Origin: Gammaproteobacteria bacterium
Lineage (GTDB): Bacteria; Pseudomonadota; Gammaproteobacteria; Ga0077536
DNA: 64,000 nt
Direction: 5' to 3'
NCBI GenBank assembly: GCA_024235015.1
Contig: JACKNG010000005.1
Span: forward strand, 1-64,000
Translations under genes and position numbers: made by a program
Shown: piece after piece, positions 1 to 8,143 of the stretch
How positions within the stretch are numbered: position 1 is the stretch's first letter
Layout: each line of letters opens with the position of its first letter
The notes under the pieces: generated by a model
Database searches by the model: none
What the model was told of the DNA's origin: nothing
The model's input: only the letters and a program-made list of their open reading frames with translations

Positions 1-324
1 ACCCCGGTAACGGACCCTGAGGCCTTTCTGCAGACGCGTATAGGGCTTGAGCAGGTGGGCATTGACCCTTCTGACGACTGTCGGGATCTGCAGATAACCA
101 TCGACCTTATTGGAAAGCTCCGCGAAAGGGGCATCGACTGCTGCAGAGCGTCCACTAGAGCTTTCGGGTTGCTCGGCCAACGGCGATGGGCGCCGTTCCG
201 CTTCCACTCCGCCGAGACGCAGATCGACTTGCCGTTGCCGGCTGTCCATCGAGTACAGGGACACCGCAATGATGATGAACAACGCAGCATAAACCCCAAC
301 GCGGCCGTTATCGCCTCGTCTCAT
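1..324 (-). CDS. Membrane-anchored protein of unknown function, 3' end cut by window edge
   Basis: An open frame of 108 codons starts at an ATG (324) and stays open through base 1, so the C-terminus lies outside the window. A short basic start is followed by one hydrophobic segment at about residues 9-25, then a polar Ser/Pro/Glu-rich stretch, which suggests a single-pass inner-membrane protein with a periplasmic part. An AGGTGGG-like ribosome site precedes the ATG. It begins 19 bases after the stop of the epimerase gene and is probably the next gene of the polysaccharide operon. I do not recognise the family. A role in polysaccharide modification or assembly is only inferred from position. 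Confidence 0.6.
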   Translation of the reverse strand, partial: MRRGDNGRVGVYAALFIIIAVSLYSMDSRQRQVDLRLGGVEAERRPSPLAEQPESSSGRSAAVDAPFAELSNKVDGYLQIPTVVRRVNAHLLKPYTRLQKGLRVRYRG

Positions 325-343
325 TTCGCCCACCTGAAGCTCC

Positions 344-1204
344 TCATCCTCGCGGCAACGCGTCGGCCACGGCATCGGCAAAACAACGGAATCGAGACAT
401 GTCGAATTGGGCCCGAAGCGCGGTGAGATCGGGCACCATTGACCCTGGGTCCTTACCTTCGTTGCGCCGGAAGACGGGCTCGCGCCCAAGTAAACGGCCA
501 ATGTGCCGCGCGAGTTCCTCGATCGAGATGACCTCGTCGGAGGCGACATTGAAAATGCCGTCCCAGCGCTCCTCGAGCGCGGTAGCAATGACATCGACGA
601 CGTCGTCGACATAGGTCGGCGTGATGCGCAGGCCTCCATTGGCTCCAGTCAAATCGACGGGATGCCCGCAGCGGATACGCTCGGCGAGATTAGGCACCAG
701 GCGCCCGATCTGACCCGGCCCATAAATAAAGAACAAACGAAGTACGGCCACTGGGAACAATTCGCGATAAGGCTGGCACAGCACTTCTCCCGCTAGCTTG
801 GAGGCCGCATAGAAATTCCTGGGCGTGACAGCCAAGGCTTCACCGAACGGAGCACTGGCGCCTTCGTAGACGCCTCCGGTCGAGGTATCGACGAACGTAC
901 TTACGCCGCATTTGCGGGCATGCTCGAGCAGTCGGAACAAGAAATCGACGTTTACCCCAAACATGTCGTCCGCGCCATTTGGGAAGTCGCGATATTGCGC
1001 TGACTGAGCAAGGTGGACGATACCCTCGATGTCGGTCGGCAGGGCCTCTGCCGCGTCGGTACCATGCCTATAGCGCCACCAGGCGACTCCAGGCAGCGCA
1101 GGCTTGTGGCTGGCATAAAGCGCGGTGATATCGTGGCTTCGAGACAGGCACCGGCACAATCGCTGCCCGAGGAAGCCGCTCGCACCGGTCACCAGGAGTT
1201 TCAT
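344..1204 (-). CDS. NAD-dependent epimerase/dehydratase (SDR family)
   Basis: This 286-residue protein is an extended short-chain dehydrogenase. It has the N-terminal Rossmann glycine motif GASGFLG (residues 7-13) and a YAASK catalytic motif (Tyr132, Lys136) preceded by a Ser/Thr-rich strand. Such enzymes epimerise, dehydrate or reduce the sugar of a nucleotide sugar using bound NAD(P). The substrate cannot be read from sequence. The ATG at 1204 was chosen because the glycine motif then sits at the usual distance from the N-terminus; a longer frame upstream overlaps the preceding methyltransferase. It follows that methyltransferase by 10 bases, consistent with one transcript. Confidence 0.85.
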   Translation of the reverse strand: MKLLVTGASGFLGQRLCRCLSRSHDITALYASHKPALPGVAWWRYRHGTDAAEALPTDIEGIVHLAQSAQYRDFPNGADDMFGVNVDFLFRLLEHARKCGVSTFVDTSTGGVYEGASAPFGEALAVTPRNFYAASKLAGEVLCQPYRELFPVAVLRLFFIYGPGQIGRLVPNLAERIRCGHPVDLTGANGGLRITPTYVDDVVDVIATALEERWDGIFNVASDEVISIEELARHIGRLLGREPVFRRNEGKDPGSMVPDLTALRAQFDMSRFRCFADAVADALPRG

Positions 1205-1214
1205 GTGCGTCTCC

Positions 1215-2291
1215 CTAGCGTGGTTTTTGCAGCATGACCGACAGGCCATTCGGGTTGGCGTCGTTGAACTGAAAGTTCGTCACACCCAGCGCGCCCATCC
1301 ATTGCACGATCTCCTCCTCGGAATGCTGCCAGGCGTCATGCGGGTGATACCAGTCGAAGTTGACCATGTTGTTCGTTTCGTAGTCGAACGCGTCGTTCCA
1401 GAAACACTTGAGGAAGTTGTAGTAGAACAGGCGCTGAACATCGTGGGTCCCTGCGGGGATCCCCAGGATTTCGATCGGCTTGGTCAACGTTACAGTCGCA
1501 TTGAGATCGGATAGCGCTTTGCCAAGCTCGGTGATCGGTTCGCATGCCGCGTAGCAGGCGTCCGGGTCGAGTTTGGTGAACGATTCTCGAATGTGTTGAT
1601 CGGCGAATTGCCGAATAGCGCCCATCTTCTTGTACACGTAGAAGAAAAACCGCCCGCCGGGCTTGACCTTGCGATACAAAGCCTCGACTGCCTTGCGCGT
1701 ATCCGGTGTGTGGTGAAGAACACCGTCGGCCATGACGAAATCAAAGCTGTCATCAGGAAATGGCGCCGCCATGAGATCCGCCTGCACGACGAGGCAGTTG
1801 TCCAAGTCGCAGGTGTTCTCGTAGGTCGTGAACGCCGCGTCGGAGATATCCAGGGCACAGACCGTGCCCTTCGTATGAGTACTCGCAAAACGTACGTTGA
1901 AGCCGGATCCGGGCCCCACTTCCAGCATCGCGCCGAAATCGCCGTAGAACGCCTCGAGTTCAGCAATACTGCCCAAGCCAAACTTCTTGCGGTACCACTC
2001 CTGCAAGAACTCCTGCTCGGTCGGCTTCATACCGTACGACTTGAACTTCGACCACTTGTCAGAGAACGTGACCGTCGTCTTACTCTGGCTTTCGTAGGCG
2101 GCATCCTGCGCATCTGGAACGCTCAGGAATCTCGGCACACCGTCGACGATTGGATAGCGAGCGCCTCCCTCGTCATCAATCAGCGTCCCGCTCAACACCT
2201 GTCCTTCCGTTTCCCGGTCGACCTCCAGGCGCAGCGTCGCGCGGGCCGCCGCGCCCGGGGCGCACACCATACCAATCTTGTCTCTTCTCAT
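1215..2291 (-). CDS. SAM-dependent class I methyltransferase with N-terminal Trm112-like segment
   Basis: This is a 358-residue protein. The first 60 residues resemble the small Trm112-like domain often found before sugar methyltransferases (a conserved YPIVDGVPRFL-type stretch), though the usual zinc cysteines are absent. The class I SAM-binding core begins at LEVGPGSGFN (motif I) and continues with a VMADGVLHHTPD strand typical of methyltransferase type 11. It probably methylates a sugar or lipid intermediate of the surface polysaccharide in the cytoplasm. It lies between a large unknown gene (22 bases upstream) and the epimerase. The acceptor is unknown. Confidence 0.82.
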   Translation of the reverse strand: MRRDKIGMVCAPGAAARATLRLEVDRETEGQVLSGTLIDDEGGARYPIVDGVPRFLSVPDAQDAAYESQSKTTVTFSDKWSKFKSYGMKPTEQEFLQEWYRKKFGLGSIAELEAFYGDFGAMLEVGPGSGFNVRFASTHTKGTVCALDISDAAFTTYENTCDLDNCLVVQADLMAAPFPDDSFDFVMADGVLHHTPDTRKAVEALYRKVKPGGRFFFYVYKKMGAIRQFADQHIRESFTKLDPDACYAACEPITELGKALSDLNATVTLTKPIEILGIPAGTHDVQRLFYYNFLKCFWNDAFDYETNNMVNFDWYHPHDAWQHSEEEIVQWMGALGVTNFQFNDANPNGLSVMLQKPR

Positions 2292-2312
2292 GATTCTTTA
2301 TCTTCAGTCGCT

Positions 2313-4772
2313 TTACGGAAAATCTATGTCCCAGTCGTCGTCGACAATTTCGTGTCTTGCCCCGCCGCGGGGCAGGATTATATCGCCGCTGACCGTCCGT
2401 CCTTCGATATGAGCAATGCCGCCGCGCGGCACGCCGTTCGGCACGGCGTAGAACCCGTTGTGCAGCAGCAAGGCCCGTTCAACACCACCACTCTCGATAC
2501 GCACCTCGACCGACTCCATTGCTTCGCTGCCGACGCGACCGCCCACGAAGCATTGCGTACGACCCGCGCGTTTGCCGTCGTCTCGGAGGAGCAGGACACG
2601 ATGCAAGAGGAGACTGTCACCGACACCGCCTTCCATAGTCAGGCGCAGGCTCGCGAGACGTCCGACCGGCGCCGTGGAGGCTCCACAATCAGCGCACAAC
2701 TGCCAGAAAGGTAGAACTTCGACGTGCCGGGCCACGGAATTCCACGCAAACCTACGCGGCAGCTGCGGCGCGAAGCGCATGCCTTCTTCCGCCCAACCCA
2801 CACATAGCCCACTGGAATCCTCCAGCTCCACGGAAAACCGTAGCGTCGGGGTAGTCTTCTCGTACTCGACCAGGATGTAGTGGCGATTTGCCAGCATAGG
2901 CAGCCACCCGCAAAGCTCCAGCCAGCCCATCGATCCACGCAGGCTCAATCGATGCGCGGAGCGTCGGCCATCGGGCTCCTCCAGCGCGACGCTGTCGACG
3001 TCCACCACCAATTCCCGTTCCGAGACCGGCACTCGTCCAAGCACAACCGCCGGTGCGGAAGTATCGACCACGGTTACGGAATGCCGCCCGCTGGCATCGG
3101 CAGGATTACGAATCAGGGCATCCACGGCATCACCATCGACGGTGACACCGGCCGAACTCGCATCGTCGACGTAGAAAGTCAGCCCGCGTAGATCACGGAA
3201 ACCGTCCTCACGCCTGGGTACCTTGCGGCCGAGGCAAGGGTCGTGTACCGAACTGATTCGCACGGTATTACTACACGTGTCGTAGTCCATGTGCCCCTCT
3301 AGCATCATCATCATCGCAGACATCCTCGCCAGCATGGCCGCGGGCGCGACGAACAAGCGTTCTCCGGTGCCTGCGCAATCACCTAGCCCGAAGTAGCGTG
3401 CCGAAAGATCGGCAAGTGCCGTCCGTAACGGTGCGTTGCAGATGGTGCGAGTATCGATGCCGTCACGCATGAAGGTATGCGACGCCGAAGCGTAGTTCAG
3501 GTGGGTATAGATCACCCCACCGCACCATGATTTCGATGCTGCCTGCTGCAGGCAGTAGTCGATCTGGATGGACGCGGTGTCGGCCCACGACGGGTTGAGG
3601 ACCTCGCCATCGACCTGAAACGCGCCCAGATCGAGCGTGCCGTCTTCACGGCGTGGGATGAACAGGTAGCGGTGATAGTCGTGCACCTGCGTGCCGTCGG
3701 CAAGCATGCGCGGATAGGCCAGTTCAGCGACGTCCCGAACACAATACTCATGTGTTTCCGCAAACGTCTGGATTGTTTCGTAACCGGCTGCACGAAACAG
3801 ATCGGCGCAATAATGCGGTGACTCCGGAACATCCGAGTAATACGCCGTCTCGGGATACTGTCTATGCTGGCCCTCCGCGACAGCGAAGACCAATCCTCCG
3901 GCATGGCTCGAGAAGTTGCTCACCGCGATGTTCAGGGCGCCCAACGAGCCCAATTGATGCTCTATGTCGCGCCGGACCTCCGTGACCAGCGCGATATTCG
4001 CCAGGCATACGCGGACGTCTCCCGTCGGGAACGCGCGCCCTTCGAGCACGAGCGGCCCTTCTCCGAACCATGCGCCGATGGACGCACGATCGATGATGGG
4101 TAGAACTACCCCCACTTCCGGCGACTCGCCGGTCGGCACGACTGATGTCGCAGGTACCCTCCAGCGAGACAGGATCTCACCACCTCTGCGCACGACCAGC
4201 TCACTCAGGAGCTCTAGTTCGCCTTCGGCGCAGCGGAACGCGAGGTAACGCGGCACGGCGGGCTCTTCCCACGACGGCGGAGCAGCGAAAACCGCTTGCC
4301 CGCACCCGCCTTCAACCGTCAGGTCCGGCGCGACCCTAACACTCATGTTGTAGGCCCAGCCGTGCGTGGTGTCGAACCAACCGCGGTGGAAGCCCCTAAT
4401 CCATTCGGCGCAGCGTTCGAAGAACTGCACCTTGTCGAAACTGCCGTGCACGGCCCGATTGCTTCGCGGTTCACGCTCACCGTCGAGACCGCATTCGAAC
4501 AACCACTTTCCGAAGAAGGAATCGCATACAGGCAGGCCATACTCCTCACGGATCACGGAATTCAGGGCCACCGCGGCACCCACCAGATCGTGGATACTGC
4601 CATCGCAATCACTGTTGATCGTCACGAACCGCTCGAACGGCACCGGTAGCGGACGCAGGCATGCCTCCGATGCTCCCGTGCCTGCTGCCGGCGTCGTGTT
4701 TTCCGGCGCGGCTACCGGACCAGACTTCCGGTACGGCAAAAGCCGGGTGCGCAGGGCGCGCAGCCAGCTCAT
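2313..4772 (-). CDS. Large protein of unknown function, possible barrel-type carbohydrate-active enzyme
   Basis: This 819-residue protein has no clear signal peptide. After a basic, Pro/Ala-rich lead of about 45 residues comes a strand-like FVTINSDCDGS segment. His- and Asp-rich stretches follow across residues 290-470 (SNFSSHAGG, ESPHYCADLF, ETHEYC, YTHLNY), in an arrangement reminiscent of deacetylase- or hydrolase-like TIM barrels. The last 250 residues look beta-rich, like a carbohydrate-binding or jelly-roll module. I cannot assign a family. Its start overlaps the sulfotransferase stop by four bases (ATGA), so the two are translationally coupled, which argues for action on the same polysaccharide. 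Confidence 0.6.
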   Translation of the reverse strand: MSWLRALRTRLLPYRKSGPVAAPENTTPAAGTGASEACLRPLPVPFERFVTINSDCDGSIHDLVGAAVALNSVIREEYGLPVCDSFFGKWLFECGLDGEREPRSNRAVHGSFDKVQFFERCAEWIRGFHRGWFDTTHGWAYNMSVRVAPDLTVEGGCGQAVFAAPPSWEEPAVPRYLAFRCAEGELELLSELVVRRGGEILSRWRVPATSVVPTGESPEVGVVLPIIDRASIGAWFGEGPLVLEGRAFPTGDVRVCLANIALVTEVRRDIEHQLGSLGALNIAVSNFSSHAGGLVFAVAEGQHRQYPETAYYSDVPESPHYCADLFRAAGYETIQTFAETHEYCVRDVAELAYPRMLADGTQVHDYHRYLFIPRREDGTLDLGAFQVDGEVLNPSWADTASIQIDYCLQQAASKSWCGGVIYTHLNYASASHTFMRDGIDTRTICNAPLRTALADLSARYFGLGDCAGTGERLFVAPAAMLARMSAMMMMLEGHMDYDTCSNTVRISSVHDPCLGRKVPRREDGFRDLRGLTFYVDDASSAGVTVDGDAVDALIRNPADASGRHSVTVVDTSAPAVVLGRVPVSERELVVDVDSVALEEPDGRRSAHRLSLRGSMGWLELCGWLPMLANRHYILVEYEKTTPTLRFSVELEDSSGLCVGWAEEGMRFAPQLPRRFAWNSVARHVEVLPFWQLCADCGASTAPVGRLASLRLTMEGGVGDSLLLHRVLLLRDDGKRAGRTQCFVGGRVGSEAMESVEVRIESGGVERALLLHNGFYAVPNGVPRGGIAHIEGRTVSGDIILPRGGARHEIVDDDWDIDFP

Positions 4773-5797
4773 CGTCCGAACAGGCCTTTCAAACGGGCGA
4801 TCAACCCGCGGTCTTGCGCATGTGGTATTTCGGCAGGCGGTACGGCCGCCGGCTGACCAGGCTCGGGTGGCATCGAGTGAACGATGGTTTCGGGCGCGTT
4901 TGCGCTGTCGTCGGGCAAACCATTGCGCTCACGAAAGTCGCGTAGTTCGTCCGCACCGATATGGTCCCGTTCGTAGCCCATGGCCGCATGCAGTTCACCA
5001 CACAGGTAGTCGTAAGCAACGAGATCGTCGCGGCTGAGATAGTCGCGCCAGCTCTCGTCGAGCACCGGGGCTTCCGGTTGCGTACGCGCCGATTTAGCCA
5101 GTTCCTGGTAGTAGCCTTCGCGGGCATGCTTGGCTCGCGGCATACCGCGCATGTCGCGGAGCAGTCCGAGAGTGCCGGTATTACCCCCGATGTAGTGATG
5201 TTCGTGCTCCCAGTAGCGGAACGCGTCACTCGAGTACTCGATCCCAAGGAAGGCGCCCGCGCGGGCCATGGTCGCGTCCGGTGCGCAGACCATGTCCTCG
5301 TACTTGAGCACCAGCATGCGCTCGTCATCACGCGGCAAGCCGTTGAACAGGTTTTCCCATGCCGGCTTGAGCCACGTCCGCATGGCGTTGTAGCGATTCA
5401 GGAACAGATCGGGTGTGTGACGCAGAGCGCTGGTGACATTGGCCCGCCCGTCGCGCAGGACGACCATGTAACGCAGGTCCACCTCGTCGTCGACGATATG
5501 CTCGGCGAGCAGATTCATATTGATGTTATTGAGCAGGACCACCCGTGCCCCAGCGGTCTCGGCGAGGACTGACATAGCGCTGCCGGGCCCCCGCCAATGC
5601 TCGAAATACCGGGGCCAGAACTCGCATTGTGCCCCGTGGATCGAGCACAGGCGTGCAGCCTCCGTAACGCCCCCGCTCCAGATGCGATCGGGAACGCCGA
5701 GCGCAAAGGCCGCCGGATTGCTGCCGAGTACCAGATTGATCCAGGTCGTTCCAGAGTAGGCCAGAGAGCGAATGTAGACGACCATGGGTCTTGGCAT
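4769..5797 (-). CDS. PAPS-dependent sulfotransferase family protein
   Basis: This 342-residue protein has a near-N-terminal sulfotransferase phosphate loop (YSGTTW, about residues 13-18) that would hold the 5'-phosphosulfate of PAPS. A VVLRDGRANVTSALRH strand follows, matching the second PAPS-binding block (basic residue plus Ser). The family transfers sulfate to hydroxyl or amino groups, here presumably of a sugar. The C-terminal 60 residues are polar and Pro-rich. The ATG at 5797 follows an AGGGGGAA ribosome site. It is the first of three sulfotransferase genes in the cluster and is coupled by ATGA to the unknown 819-residue gene. Confidence 0.8.
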   Translation of the reverse strand: MPRPMVVYIRSLAYSGTTWINLVLGSNPAAFALGVPDRIWSGGVTEAARLCSIHGAQCEFWPRYFEHWRGPGSAMSVLAETAGARVVLLNNINMNLLAEHIVDDEVDLRYMVVLRDGRANVTSALRHTPDLFLNRYNAMRTWLKPAWENLFNGLPRDDERMLVLKYEDMVCAPDATMARAGAFLGIEYSSDAFRYWEHEHHYIGGNTGTLGLLRDMRGMPRAKHAREGYYQELAKSARTQPEAPVLDESWRDYLSRDDLVAYDYLCGELHAAMGYERDHIGADELRDFRERNGLPDDSANAPETIVHSMPPEPGQPAAVPPAEIPHAQDRGLIARLKGLFGR

Positions 5798-5870
5798 TGC
5801 AATTCCCCCTTTCGTTAAATTGTTTGCCCGGCACAGATACCGCCGGCAGCCGTTTTCCGAATCATGCCCA

Positions 5871-6974
5871 TCAGCTCACCATTTCGAGCGAGCGGTGAAA
5901 TGGCTCGGCGGCATTCACATATTGCCGAGCCATCGCCGCAGCCAGTTTGCGTGGGTCATGCCAGCGTTCCACGAACGCCCTGCTCAGACCCGACCAACGC
6001 TGCCATTCGGAGCGCCGCGCCAACACGTCGGCCAGGCTTTCCCTGAGGTGATTGGGATCGATGTTCCGTAGTGGCAGTTCGTCGATCATCTGCGACGGGA
6101 CATGCGCGAAATCCGCCTCGCGCAGATAGCACAGGGTCGGTTTTCCCATCGCCATCATTTCGACCGCGAAGCCGCCATACCAGCCAGCCATCAGCTGGTC
6201 GATGGCGATGTCGGCACTGCGATACAGTTGCAAAGCTTCGGCGTAAGGCTTGTTCTGCACCAGGATCAGATCGAAGTCGAAATCAGGGCGCAAAGACTCC
6301 AGCGCCTCGAGTATCGCCGCAGTGCCCTTCAGGGCGCTGTCACTGGGTGCGTGCACGATCCGCGGTCGGCCTACGGCAGCCGGCGGCAACACATCGAACT
6401 TGTGAATGTCGACACTGGCATAAGGCATGAACTCGGCCGTTCCGACGTAGTGGCCGAGTTCCGGATTGAGGAAGAAGACCTTGTCGCACAGGGGCAGGAC
6501 GTCTCGCGCCAACGCCAGGCGCTGTGCATCGAGGTTGGCGACACAGTTAGCGAAGAAGTTACAGCCGCCTTCTTGGCACGGGGTGTGTTCGTTACGCCGG
6601 TTCGACTCCGCTGCGAGGCGTATATCGCAACCCTGGAGGGTCATGAAGACCTTGCGCCCGAGCGCCCGGCCCAGGCGCAGGTCGAGGAAGGGCTTCTTCC
6701 AGCCGCGCGCCCAGTCATCCCAACTGAGCAGGGAACGTCCGAAGTAGTAATGGAGGACGTCGTAGCGCAACGGCGCGCTGATTCCGCAGGCGAAGCGTCG
6801 GACGACGGCGCGCCAGTCACGTTTGCCGTACTCCCCCAGGGTCCGGTCGGCCGGAAGGCCGAGCCAAGTACCGTAGTTGACCACCAGGTCGCTGGCCAGG
6901 CCGAGTTCTCGCTCGTAACGCGACAGCACCCAGGGCTGGTTGCCGACGTTGACCGGGGCGTGGAGGACTCTCAA
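5871..6974 (-). CDS. Glycosyltransferase, GT4-like (GT-B fold)
   Basis: This 367-residue protein has the C-terminal half of a GT-B glycosyltransferase: an IVHAPSD strand, then YGGFAVEMMAMGKPTLCY, which corresponds to the nucleotide-sugar-binding E-x7-E region. The N-terminal half contains an unusual cysteine cluster (TLQGCDI, then CQEGGCNFFANC at about residues 160-175). A comparable cysteine cluster and GYTAxEAMAxGxPV block occur in both halves of the tandem glycosyltransferase at 11420-14611, so these three modules look related. The first codon is TTG, supported by GGAG eight bases upstream. Donor and acceptor are unknown. Confidence 0.75.
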   Translation of the reverse strand: MRVLHAPVNVGNQPWVLSRYERELGLASDLVVNYGTWLGLPADRTLGEYGKRDWRAVVRRFACGISAPLRYDVLHYYFGRSLLSWDDWARGWKKPFLDLRLGRALGRKVFMTLQGCDIRLAAESNRRNEHTPCQEGGCNFFANCVANLDAQRLALARDVLPLCDKVFFLNPELGHYVGTAEFMPYASVDIHKFDVLPPAAVGRPRIVHAPSDSALKGTAAILEALESLRPDFDFDLILVQNKPYAEALQLYRSADIAIDQLMAGWYGGFAVEMMAMGKPTLCYLREADFAHVPSQMIDELPLRNIDPNHLRESLADVLARRSEWQRWSGLSRAFVERWHDPRKLAAAMARQYVNAAEPFHRSLEMVS

Positions 6975-7017
6975 GACGGCATCTCCGCATCCGGGCAGCC
7001 AGTCGCACCGGATACCA

Positions 7018-8082
7018 TCAGCGTACGTCCGCAGCGGCGATCAGCTGCACCAGGCATTCGACGATGGCTTCGGCGGCATGTCCATCACCGTACTCCTCGA
7101 TGGTCATGCGCGGGCGATAGGTCGGCGTGTGCCACAGCCGGTTCCAACCGGCCTCGATCGTCTCCACCCACTCGGTTTCCTCGCGCAGGGTGACGCAGGG
7201 CGTGCGGTGGAAATAACACTCCTTCTGCAGCCCGCCGGAGTCCGTGAAGACACTGGCTGCGGCACGTACGGCCTGCACCATGTCGAGGTAGCCCAGCGGT
7301 TCGATGACATCGAAGCCATGCAGCGGGATCCGTGCCTGCTCCATGGAGCGCGCGGTACGTGGATGAATGGGCAGAACGATCCGTCGCCCCGCGGCCTGCT
7401 CGCGAATGTAATCCACGAGTAGCGCCAGGCGCGCGTGATCGTCGGTGTTCTCGGCTCGGTGCAGGGTTACCAGTACGAATTCGCCCGCAGTCAGCTGCTG
7501 CGTCTCCAGAAACGAGGCTCGACGCTCAGCGATGGCGGCCGCCGCAAGCGCAACATCGAGCATCACGTCACCCACGTGCACCGACAATTCGCCGAGCCCC
7601 TCACGCTGCAGGTTAGTCATCGCTTCCGTGGTCGGGGCCAGCAACAAGGCGCTTAGATGATCGGTGACGATACGGTTGACCTCTTCGGGCATGGCCCGGT
7701 TGAACGATCGCAGGCCGGCTTCGACATGCCCAATCGGAATGTTCAACTTCGCTGCAGCCAGCGCTCCGGCCAGGGTCGAGTTGGTGTCGCCGTAGACGAG
7801 CACCGCGTCGGGCTGCTCGTCACGCAACACCCGCTCGATGACGGGCAGCATCCGCCCGGTCATCTCACCATGCGTACCTCCGCTGATCTCGAGGTGGTGG
7901 GCGGGGGCAGGAATGCCGAGTTCTTCGAAGAAAATGGCGGACATCAGCGCGTCGTGATGCTGTCCGGTGTGCAGCAGAATCTCCCGCACGCGTCCGTCAT
8001 CCAGAAAAGCCTTGCTCACCGGCGCCGCCTTCACGAACTGCGGGCGGGCACCGACCACCGTTACTATGCACTTCGTCGTCAT
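7018..8082 (-). CDS. wecB: UDP-N-acetylglucosamine 2-epimerase family (WecB/WbpI type)
   Basis: This 354-residue, non-hydrolysing 2-epimerase opens with the diagnostic VVGARPQFVKAAP segment. Further in it carries HTGQHHD and GDTNSTLAGALAA, and near the C-terminus FTDSGGLQKEC. These enzymes invert C2 of UDP-GlcNAc, or of UDP-GlcNAc3NAcA in WbpI. Because wbpB, wbpD and wbpE homologues and a UDP-GlcNAc 6-dehydrogenase lie in the same cluster, the WbpI reaction forming UDP-ManNAc3NAcA is a plausible alternative to ManNAc formation; sequence reading alone does not decide this. The ATG at 8082 was preferred over an upstream extension because it directly precedes the conserved N-terminus. Confidence 0.88.
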   Translation of the reverse strand: MTTKCIVTVVGARPQFVKAAPVSKAFLDDGRVREILLHTGQHHDALMSAIFFEELGIPAPAHHLEISGGTHGEMTGRMLPVIERVLRDEQPDAVLVYGDTNSTLAGALAAAKLNIPIGHVEAGLRSFNRAMPEEVNRIVTDHLSALLLAPTTEAMTNLQREGLGELSVHVGDVMLDVALAAAAIAERRASFLETQQLTAGEFVLVTLHRAENTDDHARLALLVDYIREQAAGRRIVLPIHPRTARSMEQARIPLHGFDVIEPLGYLDMVQAVRAAASVFTDSGGLQKECYFHRTPCVTLREETEWVETIEAGWNRLWHTPTYRPRMTIEEYGDGHAAEAIVECLVQLIAAADVR

Positions 8083-8143
8083 ACTGGTTCCATTCGTCGT
8101 TTCACGCGGCCCGTGGCGGACGTCGCTGCGTGGCGTGACGCAC

